Below, piece by piece: positions 25,606-37,870 of a stretch of DNA of 64,000 bases. The DNA is from Holacanthus passer. Its lineage: Eukaryota; Chordata; Actinopteri; Pomacanthidae. Location: the NCBI GenBank assembly GCA_025331565.1, contig JAFREQ010000095.1, positions 806,001 through 870,000 of the forward strand, given 5' to 3'. The notes under the pieces are model-generated. The model had not been told where the DNA came from. It made no database searches and saw only the letters and a list, made by a program, of their open reading frames with translations. The translations under genes and the position numbers were made by a program. The number at the start of each line of letters is the position of its first letter. The stretch's first letter is position 1.

Positions 25606-27509
25606 TTGAAAGTTGCTGGTAATAAAATGATAGACATGTATTTGTTTTATAGCTTGTTTGCTCACTGTATGGAAAAACTGGTATATTGTACAAACACAGC
25701 TTGAAGGAATAATCGGCAACATATTTCAACAAATACAATGACAAAATGCAAACTCTCTTTCAAAGTCTTTATCAGTTTCATGAAAGCTTTTAAGTCACAT
25801 GTGTTTGTACAGCCCAATGTGACGTACACTGCAACCTTAACCCGAAAAGGAAGAACATAAAGAAAGATGGGAAATAAATTCTCCTTCGATGACTGAGAGT
25901 GCAGCAGGTTGGAAAACGCACGAAACAGAAAGAAAGATGCAAATATTAATAGAAATACAAAGTCACTATATAAGGAATGAACCTTGATACTGAAGACCAA
26001 TAAAATGAACCATGAACAATAAAACTCTGATTACATTCAGTCAAAGCGTCTTTGGCAACTACCATATAATTAAGGTTTGGCCAGGGTCGTGATTATGGCA
26101 TAACGTTTGGTTACGGTTAGGGAAAGTGATTACAGTCAATAAAAAAGCAAACATTAATTGTGAGGCCTGCGACTGGACCAAAATCTCCTGCGTCAAACGT
26201 CGCTTCACGGAGGCCCATCCACCCACCTGACCTCCACCTTCTTACAACATGAAGGACACTACTTCCTGCATTGGCGTGAATCAAGCGTCCAGTATGGATT
26301 TAATTCAGATCACAATTACGCACATCTCCGGTGATTTGGGGAACTGAATTTCAGAGCACAGATGAGACAAGAATTAGCTACCTAGTATTGTTATGATCGT
26401 ATGCATAGCGTAATAGCAAAATCTGAACGGAGCTGTCGATGCTTTTGTCACATGGTAGTGGGCGTGGTTTTATCTAAAGTGGGCTGGAAGAATGACAGAT
26501 GCTTCCTGGGCTGAAATAATTCCCATTCTTACATTATCCAAAGGCGGCTCAGGTGCTGAAGGTGAAGCCAGATGTTGAGGTTTGGGAAGGTAAGTCGCTC
26601 CTGTATCCTCTGTTGCGACAAAGACAAGAACTTTCACCAGTTTCTCACCTGAGAACACGAGCATTTGTATTAACACGCGATCTCTTTGCTGGGCGTTGAT
26701 CTCTGTGTTGCTGGAGCGGCGAAGTGTTTTCTCTCAGCTCTGTGTGTGGTAGCTCTTTCACTATGGTGCATAAGAAGAGGTTTTTGGTTTGTTTGGTGTA
26801 CACAGAAGTGGCTTTGATAAACACCAGGACAGAACCTACACAAACAAAGCACCACCTGCAGGAAGCTTCCTTATTATAAAATGCAAAGGTGAAACACAAC
26901 AGAAAGCCCCGCCCACTGCATTTGACTGACAAGTGAAGTTTTTTTTAGCAGCAGCGAGCGCCGCACCGGAGACGGAGGGGAAAATAAAAACAAGACTCTC
27001 ACAGATCACCACTTTAATATTTGATAGTGCGTGTGGGCTTCCTACCACTTAGTATAATTAAATCAGTCAAGACCTCACTTATAAAGACTGAATTTGGACG
27101 CCATTTATGTCGTATTGGGTTTCATTCACTCAAACAAGTGGGACGCCGCTTTCATCATGACAGGCAGAAGAGGAAAAAAATAAATAAAAAATGGTGCCCG
27201 ATGTTTGATGCATTTACACAACAGACGCACAGATAATGCAGTTAATGGCCAGACGTCTAGCCAGACACTGTCCTCTGTGTGTTGACGGGTAGACAGAAGG
27301 CTGAGGAGCTGCACACAGATCAACCCATATTGACTCAATCTATTGACAAATGAATTTGGGGGCAAAGTCCTTCTGCGAGTTGTTGATTTAGGTGTCACAG
27401 TTCATTCCTGTTAGTGCCAAACCTCACAACACATATCTCTGCCTTGATCTGACAGCAAGCTGTGAGTTAAAATATCCTTTTATTAAAGTATAATATATCA
27501 GAATTCTGC
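25606..27509. other. Gene-desert interval, no gene seen
   Basis: No gene found. The stretch 26060-26290 (CAGGGTCGTGATTATGG, GGTTACGGTTAGGGAAAG) resembles low-copy fish repeat text, but I could not define boundaries. Open frames are short and overlap. Confidence 0.4.
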
Positions 27510-27945
27510 ACAATTATCATAATGCGGCGTGTTTCCATAGCTCTGCTCATTAAAGGGGAACGGTAAACTGCGAGCAGAAGCCTGCAAATATGAAGCATAT
27601 CATAGCGAGCCATTAAAAATTCTGAAATATAATGTCTGTGAATTCAAAATGGAAATGAAATGAATGCAACACAAAGTTTGTTTTCCCGCAATATTATAGT
27701 CAACCGACTACATTAAAAAGCAATTAAAACTAACTATTGCATTACAAGTAAATGAATTAACTTTCAGCACATTGAAATGCATGTTTTCTCTATAAGCAGG
27801 GTGTAAATGAAACTCTTCATTAAGGATTAAGAAATAATAAAGAAAATTAGTCTCTACTATGAGCCTTTAAAATGTTCATTATTAGCTGTATTTGCTTTAA
27901 TGAGCTGTCTGAGGGAGAAAAAAAAATAAGCGAAGAGAAAAATCT
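27510..27945. promoter_or_regulatory. Candidate conserved noncoding element
   Basis: AT-rich but not low-complexity block with TGCTCATTAAAGGGG, GAGCCATTAAAAATTC, CTTCATTAAGGATTAAG and GCTTTAATGAGCTG. Repeated CATTAA/TTAATG words suggest clustered homeodomain sites. Called by texture. Confidence 0.35.
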
Positions 27946-28079
27946 GCTGTAGACTTTAATGCTATGATAACTCGATCAAGTTTCCAAGTTCATACTGGGG
28001 GGGGGGGGAAGTTAATGAAATCTTCAAGAGAGATCAGCCGATTTCATTTCAGCAACTTCTCGACTTTATACAAAGATGC

Positions 28080-28560
28080 AGCAGGTGTTGGCTCCCGAGA
28101 AGAATTTTGGGTAAATATTGATCCTGTAAATATGTGTGCTGTTCACACCCTCCCCGTCTCTCCCTTCCTCTCCCTCTCCCTCCTCTCGCAGAGACGCACC
28201 CTCCCTGCAGCCTGGGAGCTAGTTAAGTGAAGTATCATCTTCAGTCCGCAGCTAGCCCACCGTCTCCCACAAGGCCACTGTGGGTAGGGTACAACTGTTG
28301 CGAGTGGGTGGCACATCTGTTCCCTGAGACGGGCGAGGCCCCCAGGGTCATCACGCGCCTCGGCTAGCGTTTCACGCGCATCACTAATAACCGCTCTGGT
28401 ATCTCTGCTTAGCTGGAGACAAAGGGCCTTGACGGGTGCCACTCGCCTTCAGATCCGAGCCCCGACATTTCTAATAGAAAGAGCATTAAGTAGCATGTTT
28501 ACCTTATTCTCATCCTTCGATCCATCTGGCGAACCGTTCGCACTTCACAGGTTAAGTATA
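28080..28560. promoter_or_regulatory. Candidate conserved noncoding element with open minus-strand frame
   Basis: A GC-richer block than its surroundings. The minus strand is open for 99 codons from 28442 to 28143, including the helix-like stretch LARLREQ, and CpG-containing words TCACGCGC occur twice (28351-28384 region). There are no flanking splice sites I would trust and no family match, so I treat it as noncoding regulatory DNA that happens to be open. A small unannotated exon is the alternative. Confidence 0.35.
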
Positions 28561-29199
28561 TTCAAGATATACATGTCTGACATGGAATAAATTTGCAGTC
28601 AATGGCGCAGGTTCTCGATTGAAGCACCATATGCACGGTGCTGCTGTATGCTATAGCTGCCAGGTTTCAGAGGCACGGGCGTTTGTGAGGATGTGCAAAG
28701 ACGCAATGAGGACAATTTATGGAATTAAAACTGTATCGCTGTCTCAGCTTAACTCACCAACTTTACTGTAAGAATATTCAGAATCACAACTGTACAGCTT
28801 TTGTCAAAGTCAGGAGTCCTCCCTCCTACAATAGCCGGGGATCTGCGCGCCCCCGCACCAAAGTAAAAGTTTAAATCCAGCTCGAGCTCTGAAAGAAAGA
28901 GCGGACAGAAAGAGGGAGATTGTGTGTTTGTGTTTACAATCCCCTGTGCACGGTTAAAAGAGCCGGAGGGAGGTGGGGGGCTGGGGGGGGGAGTCAGGTG
29001 AGTTTGTGTGTTGGAGGTAGAAACAGAAGAGCTTGCGTGCATGCACGTGTCCACGGGGCTGGTTCACCAGCTCACCGGGAGCGCTGATGGCTCTGGTAGT
29101 AGAGGGCGAGCAGAGAGCGTGGAGGATGAAAGATGGGGCCTAATCCTCCACATGTGGCGTCTTTCCCCCCCCCATTTTTTTTTTTTTTTAAAAAGGAAA
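28561..29199. other. Intervening desert with a G-rich patch
   Basis: G-rich runs occur at 28968-28992, and a CTCF-like word GTAGTAGAGGGCGAG spans 29096-29110. A T-run lies at 29175-29189. No gene. Confidence 0.4.
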
Positions 29200-29520
29200 G
29201 CCAACTGGAGCCGTTCTTTGGACTCTAGGCCAGGGGCTCCAGGAAAGCATTGCCTCCAGCCAAAGCACATAGTGTGAAATGAGAAGCTAAAGCTTGAATG
29301 TGCTTTTGTTTATCAGAAAACTGCACTCTAAGTGGGATTGGCAGTGGAGAGGCCCAAACTCCATAAGTCATATAGACTGGCTCGGGCCGAAGTGGGGATG
29401 GCACGGCGAGGTTTCAGGCTTGAGCGGCCCAGGAAAGGCAGCTCGTCAGTCAGCCACTTGGCAGCCTCGCTCCCCCTTCATCGCCCCGCTCCCATAATCT
29501 TGGTTCCAACACAAAGGGGG
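29200..29520. promoter_or_regulatory. Candidate conserved noncoding element
   Basis: Repeat-free GC-balanced block (GGCTCCAGGAAAGC, ATAAGTCATATAGAC, GCTCCCATAATCTTGG). Overlapping open frames on both strands, no domain. Called by texture. Confidence 0.3.
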
Positions 29521-31469
29521 GATCAGAGAGGTCAATCTAAAGTAGGAAAATATGGTCACAAGTTGAGAAAATAGAGGCGAAGAAACATTCGATATCCACC
29601 GGTCTGGTTGGAGCAGCGCTGAGGGAACTCCAGACGTCAAACCTAAGCTCGGGGAATTGGGGACAAAGATTTCTGGGTGAGAGGAGGCCAGCAGGGAGCC
29701 AAAGACCGTTCAACTTTTCAGATGGATTGCACGAGGAGATCCATGACCACGAGGCTCTTGGCTCCAAAGTGGCACAAAGATAACTTCAAAGTAGGCAGAA
29801 AGTTATGAAGGGGCTCAGAGCTTTGGATGAATCGACGGGCTGGAGGACGAGGTGGAGGACTCAGCGGGGACAAGCGCAGTGTTCAGGGACGTCTGACTTC
29901 CACCGATTAACTCCTGAGTCTATATGTGAGAATCTTGAACTTGACGATAAACTCTGCAATAAATCTTAATGAATTTGAATAAAACTTTTCCTTCGTTCAC
30001 ATAGTGTCTGATTCATAGACCTGCAGAATGAATGAGGTAAATATAAAATGTTTTACTGCGTCGAAGGACAAGGACAAGCGAATTTTACATTTCTACCAAT
30101 AAATCAGTGATAAAAACTAATTTCAGTCGTGTGTTTCAAGACGGGGCAACGTCCAGCAGGTGTTGATAAATAATCACAAACAGCACAATGTTGTTTTTAC
30201 AATGTTATGGAAAATTTCATAGAAAATTCTGGATAATATTTGGAATTCATACCAAAGACATCTAGAGTCAAGATCATTCAAACATCATCTACACGTTCAC
30301 GTTGCCAGTATTCAGTGTATAAAGCCCATTACCAGTAAAGCCGACTGCCTTCTGTATTTAAAAAGTCACCGTCACAATGTTTGCTGATGGCCTTTAATGT
30401 TCCAGTCATCTTCCAGTTACTATTAAATGTCAGTGTCGGCAGGGGAGAAGCAGGCTGTCAGAGTAAGTGCACCCGTTTTGTCATGTAGGTGTGAATCTTC
30501 ATAGCATAAACATTTCCTTTCTTTTGAATATGTATTTTTAAAGAAACCACTTCCTGATCTCTTCACATTAACAGCGTTATATCGAATCCGAGCCGAGAGA
30601 CGGAGCTCCGCACGACGGCCTGGTGTCACGAAACAATCAGCATTGAAAAGCAAAAATGTCCCGAGTGCACGAGAATGAAGACGAATTCTTTCAGAGTTAA
30701 AGGATCTCTCGAAGAACTGAAAGCTCGAAGCGGCTTGGCACTGCAATAGAGCGGCAGAAGGGTAGGATGTGGAGTTCAGAGGGCGGTTGGGCGTATGTAA
30801 ACTCTGGTTCAAATCCCGACTGCGATAAAAAAAAAAATTCAATTAAGTTCTCATGTTTGATGTCTACAAAACCTTCTCCCCAACCTTAAACTGTTTGCCC
30901 AACCATAACCCTCCAAGTAGGTTGGGCTGAGAGGGTTGAGGCGAAACGGTGTGAGGTTGGAGGGTAAAAATCTTCAATGATTATTCTAGTGTCGTGTTTA
31001 GTATTTGATGCAGAATTTGGGTGAGTGGTAAAAATCTATCTTTTTTTAAAAAAAAAGGAAGACAATAAAAACAAAGACAAAAGTGCTGCATTGATGGCAA
31101 AGTTTGGAAAAAGTGTTGTGTTGAAAAAGCAAGATGGCAGTATGGTGACACGCTGCGAGCTAATGTGTGTATCTGCGTAGTACTGTGTGTGTAAAACTGT
31201 GTAAGACTGGAGACCAACTACTATATATGTCTGGATATATTTCTAAAACTATTAGTATTTGATTTTTTGAGTTTGATAAAGAAACAAAAAAAAAATGTTG
31301 TTCTCCATAATGATGGCTTTCTCTATAAAGTTTAAGTACTACATGTGTCAAGCACCCCAGAGGATTATTGGTACCTGTGAATGTGGATTGTGATACGAAT
31401 CATTGTATATCTACAATTGACTATGTTTTGTGACTGTTGAACTTTACTACCATTAACTGAATTTTAAGA
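29521..31469. other. Desert interval including an imperfect hairpin
   Basis: Mostly unremarkable. Positions 30879-30964 form an imperfect inverted repeat: CAACCTTAAACTGTTTGCC on the left mirrors CAACCTCACACCGTTTCGCC read from the minus strand on the right. No gene was recognised. Confidence 0.4.
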
Positions 31470-31725
31470 TGCAGGGCAATTATTCTGCCAAGGCCAAATG
31501 TCCTCTCACGCAATGTTAATGAAAGGAAAAAATAATTCATTTGTCTGCCCCATGATTTGGATCCGCTCCAAAATTTAATGCGTTCTTCCTTGGCCCGCGA
31601 TACACCCTTCCACCAAGTTTCATGAAAATCGAGGTTGTGGTTTTTCTGTATCCTGCCGACAAACAAACAAACGGATAAACAAACAAGTCGAACCTAAAAC
31701 ATAACCTCCGCGGCGAAGGTAATAA
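31470..31725 (+). mobile_element. RTE-tail-like interspersed repeat
   Basis: Contains GATTTGGATCCGCTCCAAAA, TTAATGCGTTCTTCCTTGG, CCACCAAGTTTCATG, GAAAATCGAGG, CTGCCGACAAACAAACAAAC and AACCTCCGCGGCGAAGGTAA. This order of phrases is familiar from a dispersed repeat tail found in many fish and invertebrate genomes, likely the 3' part of an RTE-type LINE or a derived SINE. It is noncoding here. The assignment is from memory of the phrase order. Confidence 0.6.
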
Positions 31726-32559
31726 AATCCTTGAATCCTTTGGAATTATGCACAAAACATCCCAAAAAATATAAAACTAATGTTACAATGCAGTCATAAA
31801 AAGAGTTCACATCTGGGGTTTGATTATTAAAAAACACTTCAAAAGTTCTAGTGTCAAAATTCCCAAAGATCCCAAGAATGAATTTTAACATAAGTGAACT
31901 TATGTAACTAATGTACTTATTTGAAACAAAACCATGATCTTTTCCTAAACTCCTACTGGTTAGCCAAGATTTGGTGTTTAAATCTAACCAACTACGACTG
32001 TTTCATGATGTTCACCACGTGTTTGTCCATCATCAAAAGGTCGTACATCTGGGAGTCACTGACAGACGAGCTGTACCTGTTGTTCAGGTATGACGACCTG
32101 TTGTCAATCTGTATGTTAGAGGGTTAAAACTTTTAGAATAAGAGAATCAAGAATCCAAACTTTAAAAGATAAGTCTGGAGATACTCAATATTTTTCGTAT
32201 GAGCAACAAATTTTATGGAAAAATGCAAAACCAACAATAAATTAATACTATTAAGTATTTTCTGTGTAACCAAAGCTTGATATATGTTATTCCTCAGTGC
32301 CAATGAAGTGAAAGCACATCACTGTTGCACTGACATGTTCCTTCACTCATTAAAGCACCAAATGTATATTAATCCGCAGCTGAAAATAGTCCCTTCAAAT
32401 TCACTCTTTCCTCCTGTTTGACTAATGTTTACTGATAGTGACAGTGTCCAGCTGTTTTAGAGAATAATTTTTTATAATGTGGTGGAAGAGAGTGAATGAA
32501 AATAATTTGTGTCCAGAAGACATAATCTGTATTTTAGCTTTTGTGCTCCTTTCACAAAA
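31726..32559. other. Gene-desert interval, no gene seen
   Basis: AT-rich, short open frames only. No repeat family recognised. Confidence 0.4.
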
Positions 32560-33010
32560 GCATGCGTTGCTTTCTCGACTAATCAGGGGTTAAATGTACC
32601 GTTCAGGCAGCATCCACATTATCCACTGTACAGTTGATTCTGAAAGAATTAAGGTTGTTACCGACTTTCTAAGTCAATCCGGGGATTTCAACAGGCAAAC
32701 ATTCAATCTCAACAAATCTGCTTCAACAGACTGTGCTGTGAAACCACTCTCATTGATATCCAATACACTTGAGGGCCAAGATACTTTGCGGCTGGTCCTG
32801 TTAAACAACACTGCAACACAAAGGCGGCACATCATCGCGGTGCATTTATTCCACTGCAGCAGCCCTGCGTTACTCTTTCATTTAAAAGGCTGTACCACTT
32901 TCAGTCACTCGAGGACAGACACAAAGAGCAGGCACTTTTCAAAGGGCCCATTGTGGAGCCCAGTGAAATTATTCAATTAGTGAATTTAGCACCTGATCTG
33001 GTTAGCCAGT
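32560..33010. promoter_or_regulatory. Candidate conserved noncoding element
   Basis: About 450 bp without simple repeats. The plus strand is open for 128 codons (32594-32980) but has no domain, hydrophobic pattern or splice context. Words include CTCATTGATATCCAAT, TTATTCAATTAGTGAATTTAG and CACATTATCCACTG. Length and texture suggest a strong enhancer-type element. Confidence 0.4.
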
Positions 33011-36000
33011 AGCCCCGAGGACGCTACAGCTGCATGAGAGAGAGAGAGGGAGGTAGAGACATTAAAGAGGAGGGGGGGCTGGACAGACCAGACGGTGTAA
33101 TATTCATTACCTCCCACTCCCCCCTGTTTTATGACAGCGAAATTACCCAGTATTCATATCACACACTGTAAAATATTGCTTTTCATAACACACATCTATC
33201 GCTCTTTACAGTGCATGATATTATCACGAGTTGTAAGCGTGCGTTTTGTAAAACAGATTGTAGATTCTGTAGTTCGGAGGTTTAGTCAGCTGCATTCAGA
33301 CGACGTGACGCTGTGCTTTTAGGAAACAGGAAGGACGGCACATCGAGCGTTGAGGATGGTTCGACGTCTTGTCATGTCACAGTTTATTCACACAAGGTTT
33401 CCGAGGAATTACGTCCATGTTTCAAGATTCTGCACTTCTAAATTTCACTGTCCGACATTCAGTGCCAAAGCAGGAAGTAACGCGTCCTTTCTAGCAGGAG
33501 GGTGGAGCGCGTCTTGCTCTAATGCATTAAGGGTCGGTGTCCTGTTACTGGTCTGAAAACAATATTCACATTGTTAAGTGTAACATTATTTACTGTAGTA
33601 ACCGTGAACAGAAAATGGAGAAAGTGAGGACTTTAAAAATGTTGGTATTGGATGTAAAACAAAAAAGGTTTTGAACAATCGTCCACTATCAATGTTCTTG
33701 TCTGGCGATATAGTTGTATTACAAATAATCTAACTAGAATATAAACCTCGAAGGTGTAACTTTCATTTCATGATGCTACGGGTGAATAAAGATAATGTGG
33801 TGTACAATTTTTGTGCTCGCATTTCAAAATTTTACAGTAAATCTTCTTCACTCATCATTTGATCAAGTCAAACTAAATTCAACACTGAAACGTGTTTGTT
33901 GTCTACTGTCAAGTTGTGAATGACGGTTTCTTTGTGACTCTGAATAACACAGCAACCATATGTTTTTCATGTAAGGTCAACATGATTAAATCAGTGTTAT
34001 TGGTATTATAGTAAAATTATGCTAAAACTCTCACTAAATTGGCTGAAAAGTGAAAGTTTTTTTTTCCGATGTTTAGATGATTCCTGTTCAGCAACACTTC
34101 ACTGACTTCATTTCAGCGTGTGGTTAGGCAAAAAAGAGGCAGACATTATTCAGTCAAATTTAATCAGCCTAGATGTGTTTTAACCTGCAAATCACCATAT
34201 CAGTGCTCAGTGGAAAAGAAATCAGATGTGAAAAACAACTGAGTTTTATTCAAACACAACACCAGCGGATTTCGGCATTTCATCAGAAACCTTGATGAAG
34301 CGCTGATGCAAAAACACGTTCGTCTGAGAGCGAACCAAACACCCTGGTTGTTCACTTCTTGACGGTTTTGTAATCGCGAAAGGATCACAAGCAGGAAAAT
34401 GCGCAGAAAAATAAAGAATCAACTCATTTGCATTAATTGCATTCAGCTGTCAATATGATCGAGTCTTGTTTTCTCAAAATGGGATTATTATGGGAAACAC
34501 TAAGGTGCTGACCTGAAGCTGTTTGGCTCTATCTCGTGGTCAGTCTACCTCCACTTCCTCTTCCACTGAAACACACTGTTATCACAGATCCAAGGCAAAT
34601 CAAAAGTGTTGTAACCTCAGCAGCCATCTGGATCTTGGAAGCTCTTTTTCAGTTTTGCAGAACGGATTGAGGAAAAAAAAAGAAAGAAAAAAAAAAAAAG
34701 AAAGAAAAAGAAATTTGAGCCTGATGAAGCCAGATGGCTCACAAGGTTAGAGATGTTCAACACGCAGCCTTTTAAAAAGGGACGAGCACCAGTGGCTACG
34801 TACATCGCAACATACCATCGTCTTCTGCGCGAGCCTCCGATCACGTTGTCAGAATCAGTCTAATAAACCACATTATCAAAGTGGAGGAAAATGTTTTTTT
34901 TCCTTTTCTGATATGTATGGAAGATTCCTTGATCACTATAATTAGGAGAACTCTAATGAGGCAATTATAGACAACTGATGAAAGCATTTTGATGAGTTGT
35001 ACACAAAAAAAAGAGTGAATATCTGGAAAAAAAAAGCAGCAATAAGTGTAAGTTTGAACTGACCCGAGTAATTAAAGGCCGTGCAAATACTTACTTCCAA
35101 ATCAGCTGCATTAAATATTAATCATGCAGGTGCTGGCCAAACATTTCCCAGAAGTTGTGGGCAAACTTCAGAATAAAATCACAAACAGAAAAAGCGCAGC
35201 AGTGTATTAAATTTAATTTCATAAAATAGCACATTCAGCAGCCAGTTGTTTCACTTCTTCTCATCTCAGCCGCACACTTCTGGCCGTGTGCAGGGACACG
35301 AGCTGTAATCCACTCTGAAATGCAGCGACTGAGACGAGAGCTTCAGTAAAACTGTTTAGGCTCGGATACCTAATTTACACTTGCAGCAGTGCAGCAAATA
35401 CTTTCGGTGCTCGGGGCAGAGAGCGAACCGGTGGCTTATTGTTAAAGATCTGCCTGAAGGACGGCTCTGACACTGAACTCAACACGACAACGTAGCAAAA
35501 CAGCAAGTTTTCACTCTATAGAATCAATCGGATTTTCCTCAGATGACTTCTGACACCACAAAAAATCTTTTTCTTCATCATCGTCATACTTTGTCATTTT
35601 GTTTGTAAAAGGATCAGACCAGTGGTTTTGCTTAGCATATTTACTACTTTTGTTTTCCATCATAACGAACCACTTGTTTTACAAATGTTGGATTTATTAC
35701 AATATTGAAATTCAGTATCAGCAGACTCTCTGTTGCATTGCTGTTGCTTGGATTTTCAAAATATGTGCTTAAACTTAACTATTATAATTTTGAAAAAAAA
35801 ATTTAATGGCTGCTCTTCACTGTGATGGATTATACAACTCAAGATTTCCCTGATGTACAAGAATAAATGCAAACTAAAAACTTTCTGGAACTGTGGGAAA
35901 AATACAGTTCATTAATAAAATCTAAAACTATATACCTTGTTGAATACATTATTTGTATTTGACTTTCCTACCTCGTCTGCTCCTACTGAAGACTTAAAAA

Positions 36001-36639
36001 TGGTTGTAGATTTTTTTTTTTTTTTTTTTTTAAAAAGGGCACAGTAGTTTTTAGCAACTGTTACTCAGACAGGGGGAAATATTGCATTTGTTGGAGACTA
36101 TTTTCAGTGGAGGATTAATACACAACAGCTGTTCTGTTGAGGATTCACAGCAGCACGTCTCAGTCTTAAAATAAACTACAAGTGTGTGTGTTAGTGGTCA
36201 TGAAGGAACATGTTACTAGTGAAGTTTTCTGGACAACGATGAAGCTCTATAGCGCAGAGGAAGAAGATATAAAAGGTTTAAGGTGCACAGACGAGACTTG
36301 TTTGCAGAATCAATGTCGGTTTTCGTCTTTTCGTGGAATTTGATGACAAGAAGAAAAGTGTAGAATATAACCAGACTTGTAAAATTAAACATATAGAAAA
36401 CATTTTAAATTCTGTTTCCAAGGCAATTCAAGTTATTTACAATATTTTTTTGAAAAAAGTTTTTATTTTTCTTGTTTGTGGAGTAATCTGCCATATTTTT
36501 TCTTGTTGTTCAAGGTTTAGGCATTAATTAAAGTTAAATTGAATGGAGAACAGGTTAAAAGTGCAAAAGCACTTTTTTCAATTAGTTTTAAGAAAGTAAG
36601 GTTTTTATTAATGCATTATAGAAAGAAATTTGTTTCATA
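33011..36639. other. Gene-desert interval, no gene seen
   Basis: GA-repeat at 33038-33076. An A/G-rich tract at 34672-34711 makes open frames with K/E or F-rich repeats. There is a T-run at 36010-36030. No gene or dispersed repeat recognised. Confidence 0.45.
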
Positions 36640-37020
36640 AAGCAGACGTCTCTTGATGAACCCGTTAGACATCGTCAAAGCGAAGTCTTCGTCACATCAG
36701 TCGAGTCGTCGCAGCGCTGAAACTCTTTGCTCAGGCCAGATGAGGACGCAGCTCGTCCTCCTCATCTGCTGCTGTTTGCGATGTCTGCGATGGCAGAGTC
36801 ACCTGACGGCGGTGACGTCGGAGCGCTCTGGACGCATGGCCGGTTCAGACCGGCGTCTGTGTGGGCTCGGCGTGCCAGCTCCACGCAGCGAGAGTGTGGC
36901 CGAGGAGAAAGGAGGCGGCCCGGGGGCAGACTCTGTGTCAGCTGATAGTGCAGAGGGTGGGCAGGGCCGGGGGGAGGGTGGCATGCCTGGGCGCGAAAGG
37001 CTCGCCAAGACCCACACTCT
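36640..37020. promoter_or_regulatory. CpG-rich island in the desert
   Basis: By eye this is the most CpG- and GC-dense stretch outside the satb1 exons: TCGAGTCGTCGCAGCGCTG, GACGGCGGTGACGTCGGAG, GGCCGAGGAGAAAGGAGGCG. A CRE-like TGACGTCG lies at 36813-36820. Both strands are open (plus 133 codons from 36653, minus 100 codons). An inner ATG at 36739 would start MRTQLVLLICCCL, a signal-peptide-like run, but no family is recognised. It may be a promoter of an unannotated noncoding transcript or a CpG-rich regulatory element. A coding first exon cannot be excluded. Confidence 0.4.
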
Positions 37021-37300
37021 TTTGGCATTTTGGCAAGGGCAAGCGGCAAAATAAAATGATCCAATTTAAGCTGGTTTAGGAGTGCCGGAGAATATTCAAA
37101 TATTTATTTTTGCAGGGCATTCGGGGAGGCTGTGCTTGCTCCGCAGATCAGTAAGAGAACCAAGTTTTCGTCGGTAAGCCTCGGTGACGGCGGCGCCATC
37201 TTGATAGCCAGTTGGCCTCCAGTGGTGGAAAATGGATCTGACGGTGGAGTTGTGGATGCCGCCGCTCTGCCGTCTCCTCAATCCTCTTTCTGCTCTCTCC
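37021..37300. promoter_or_regulatory. Candidate regulatory block with YY1-like word
   Basis: Repeat-free continuation of the CpG-rich area. GGCGCCATCTTG at about 37189-37200 is a near-consensus YY1 site. AT-rich ATTCAAATATTTATTT lies at about 37094. Confidence 0.3.
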
Positions 37301-37539
37301 TGCTTACCTCCCTTTCATAATCACACTACCTCCCCTTTGCATGTGTCGTTCTCAGGTCCTTTATTTCTCTCCTGTATTTCCCTCTCATCTGGACAAAACT
37401 GAAAATCTAATTGAAAAACTGACAAGACGAAACTCATCATCGAGCCGAACACAACAGGCGTCTTGTTTTAGATTCAGCTTTTATAGTCGCAGAGGACTTT
37501 GTCTGATCGGTCTAATTCGTCTACGTGTGCTATGATAAT

Positions 37540-37870
37540 AAAGCCTTTGCTAAATTGTCTCCCGTAAATACCCAAAAAATTATGTCCAGCGTCCGTCCAT
37601 ATTTTCTGTTTGAGCCTGACATTGACGGCAGGATCTTTCAAATGATTGCTTTTTAATGCCATTATTGTTATTATGGTTATTATTACTGCTAATGAGGGAA
37701 ATACAGCCCTGGTTTTCCTCAGCATGAATTTCACCATGGAAATAAATGAGTAAAAAAGCCTTTATTGAATTACACTAAAAGCAATCTCAAATAAATGGGC
37801 CTTGAATCTGCCTCCATGAGACGATGCTTGCTATGGTATAATTTCATTGTGGGGGAACGAGAACAGCGGG
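37540..37870. promoter_or_regulatory. Candidate conserved noncoding element
   Basis: Repeat-free block with TTCAAATGATTGCTTTTTAA, TTATTGTTATTATGG, ACTGCTAATGAGGG and TTTATTGAATTACAC. Mixed composition and clustered ATTA words. Called by texture. Confidence 0.38.

Noticed and set aside
30806..30816. GGTTCAAATCC, a tRNA B-box-like word
   Set aside because: No matching acceptor stem or A-box at the right distance and the T-stem has a mismatch, so no tRNA gene is called.
36653..37054. 133-codon plus-strand frame with a signal-peptide-like inner start in the CpG-rich island
   Set aside because: The minus strand is equally open, as expected for GC-rich DNA. No domain or family is recognisable, and no partner exon was found. 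Kept only as a CpG island finding.
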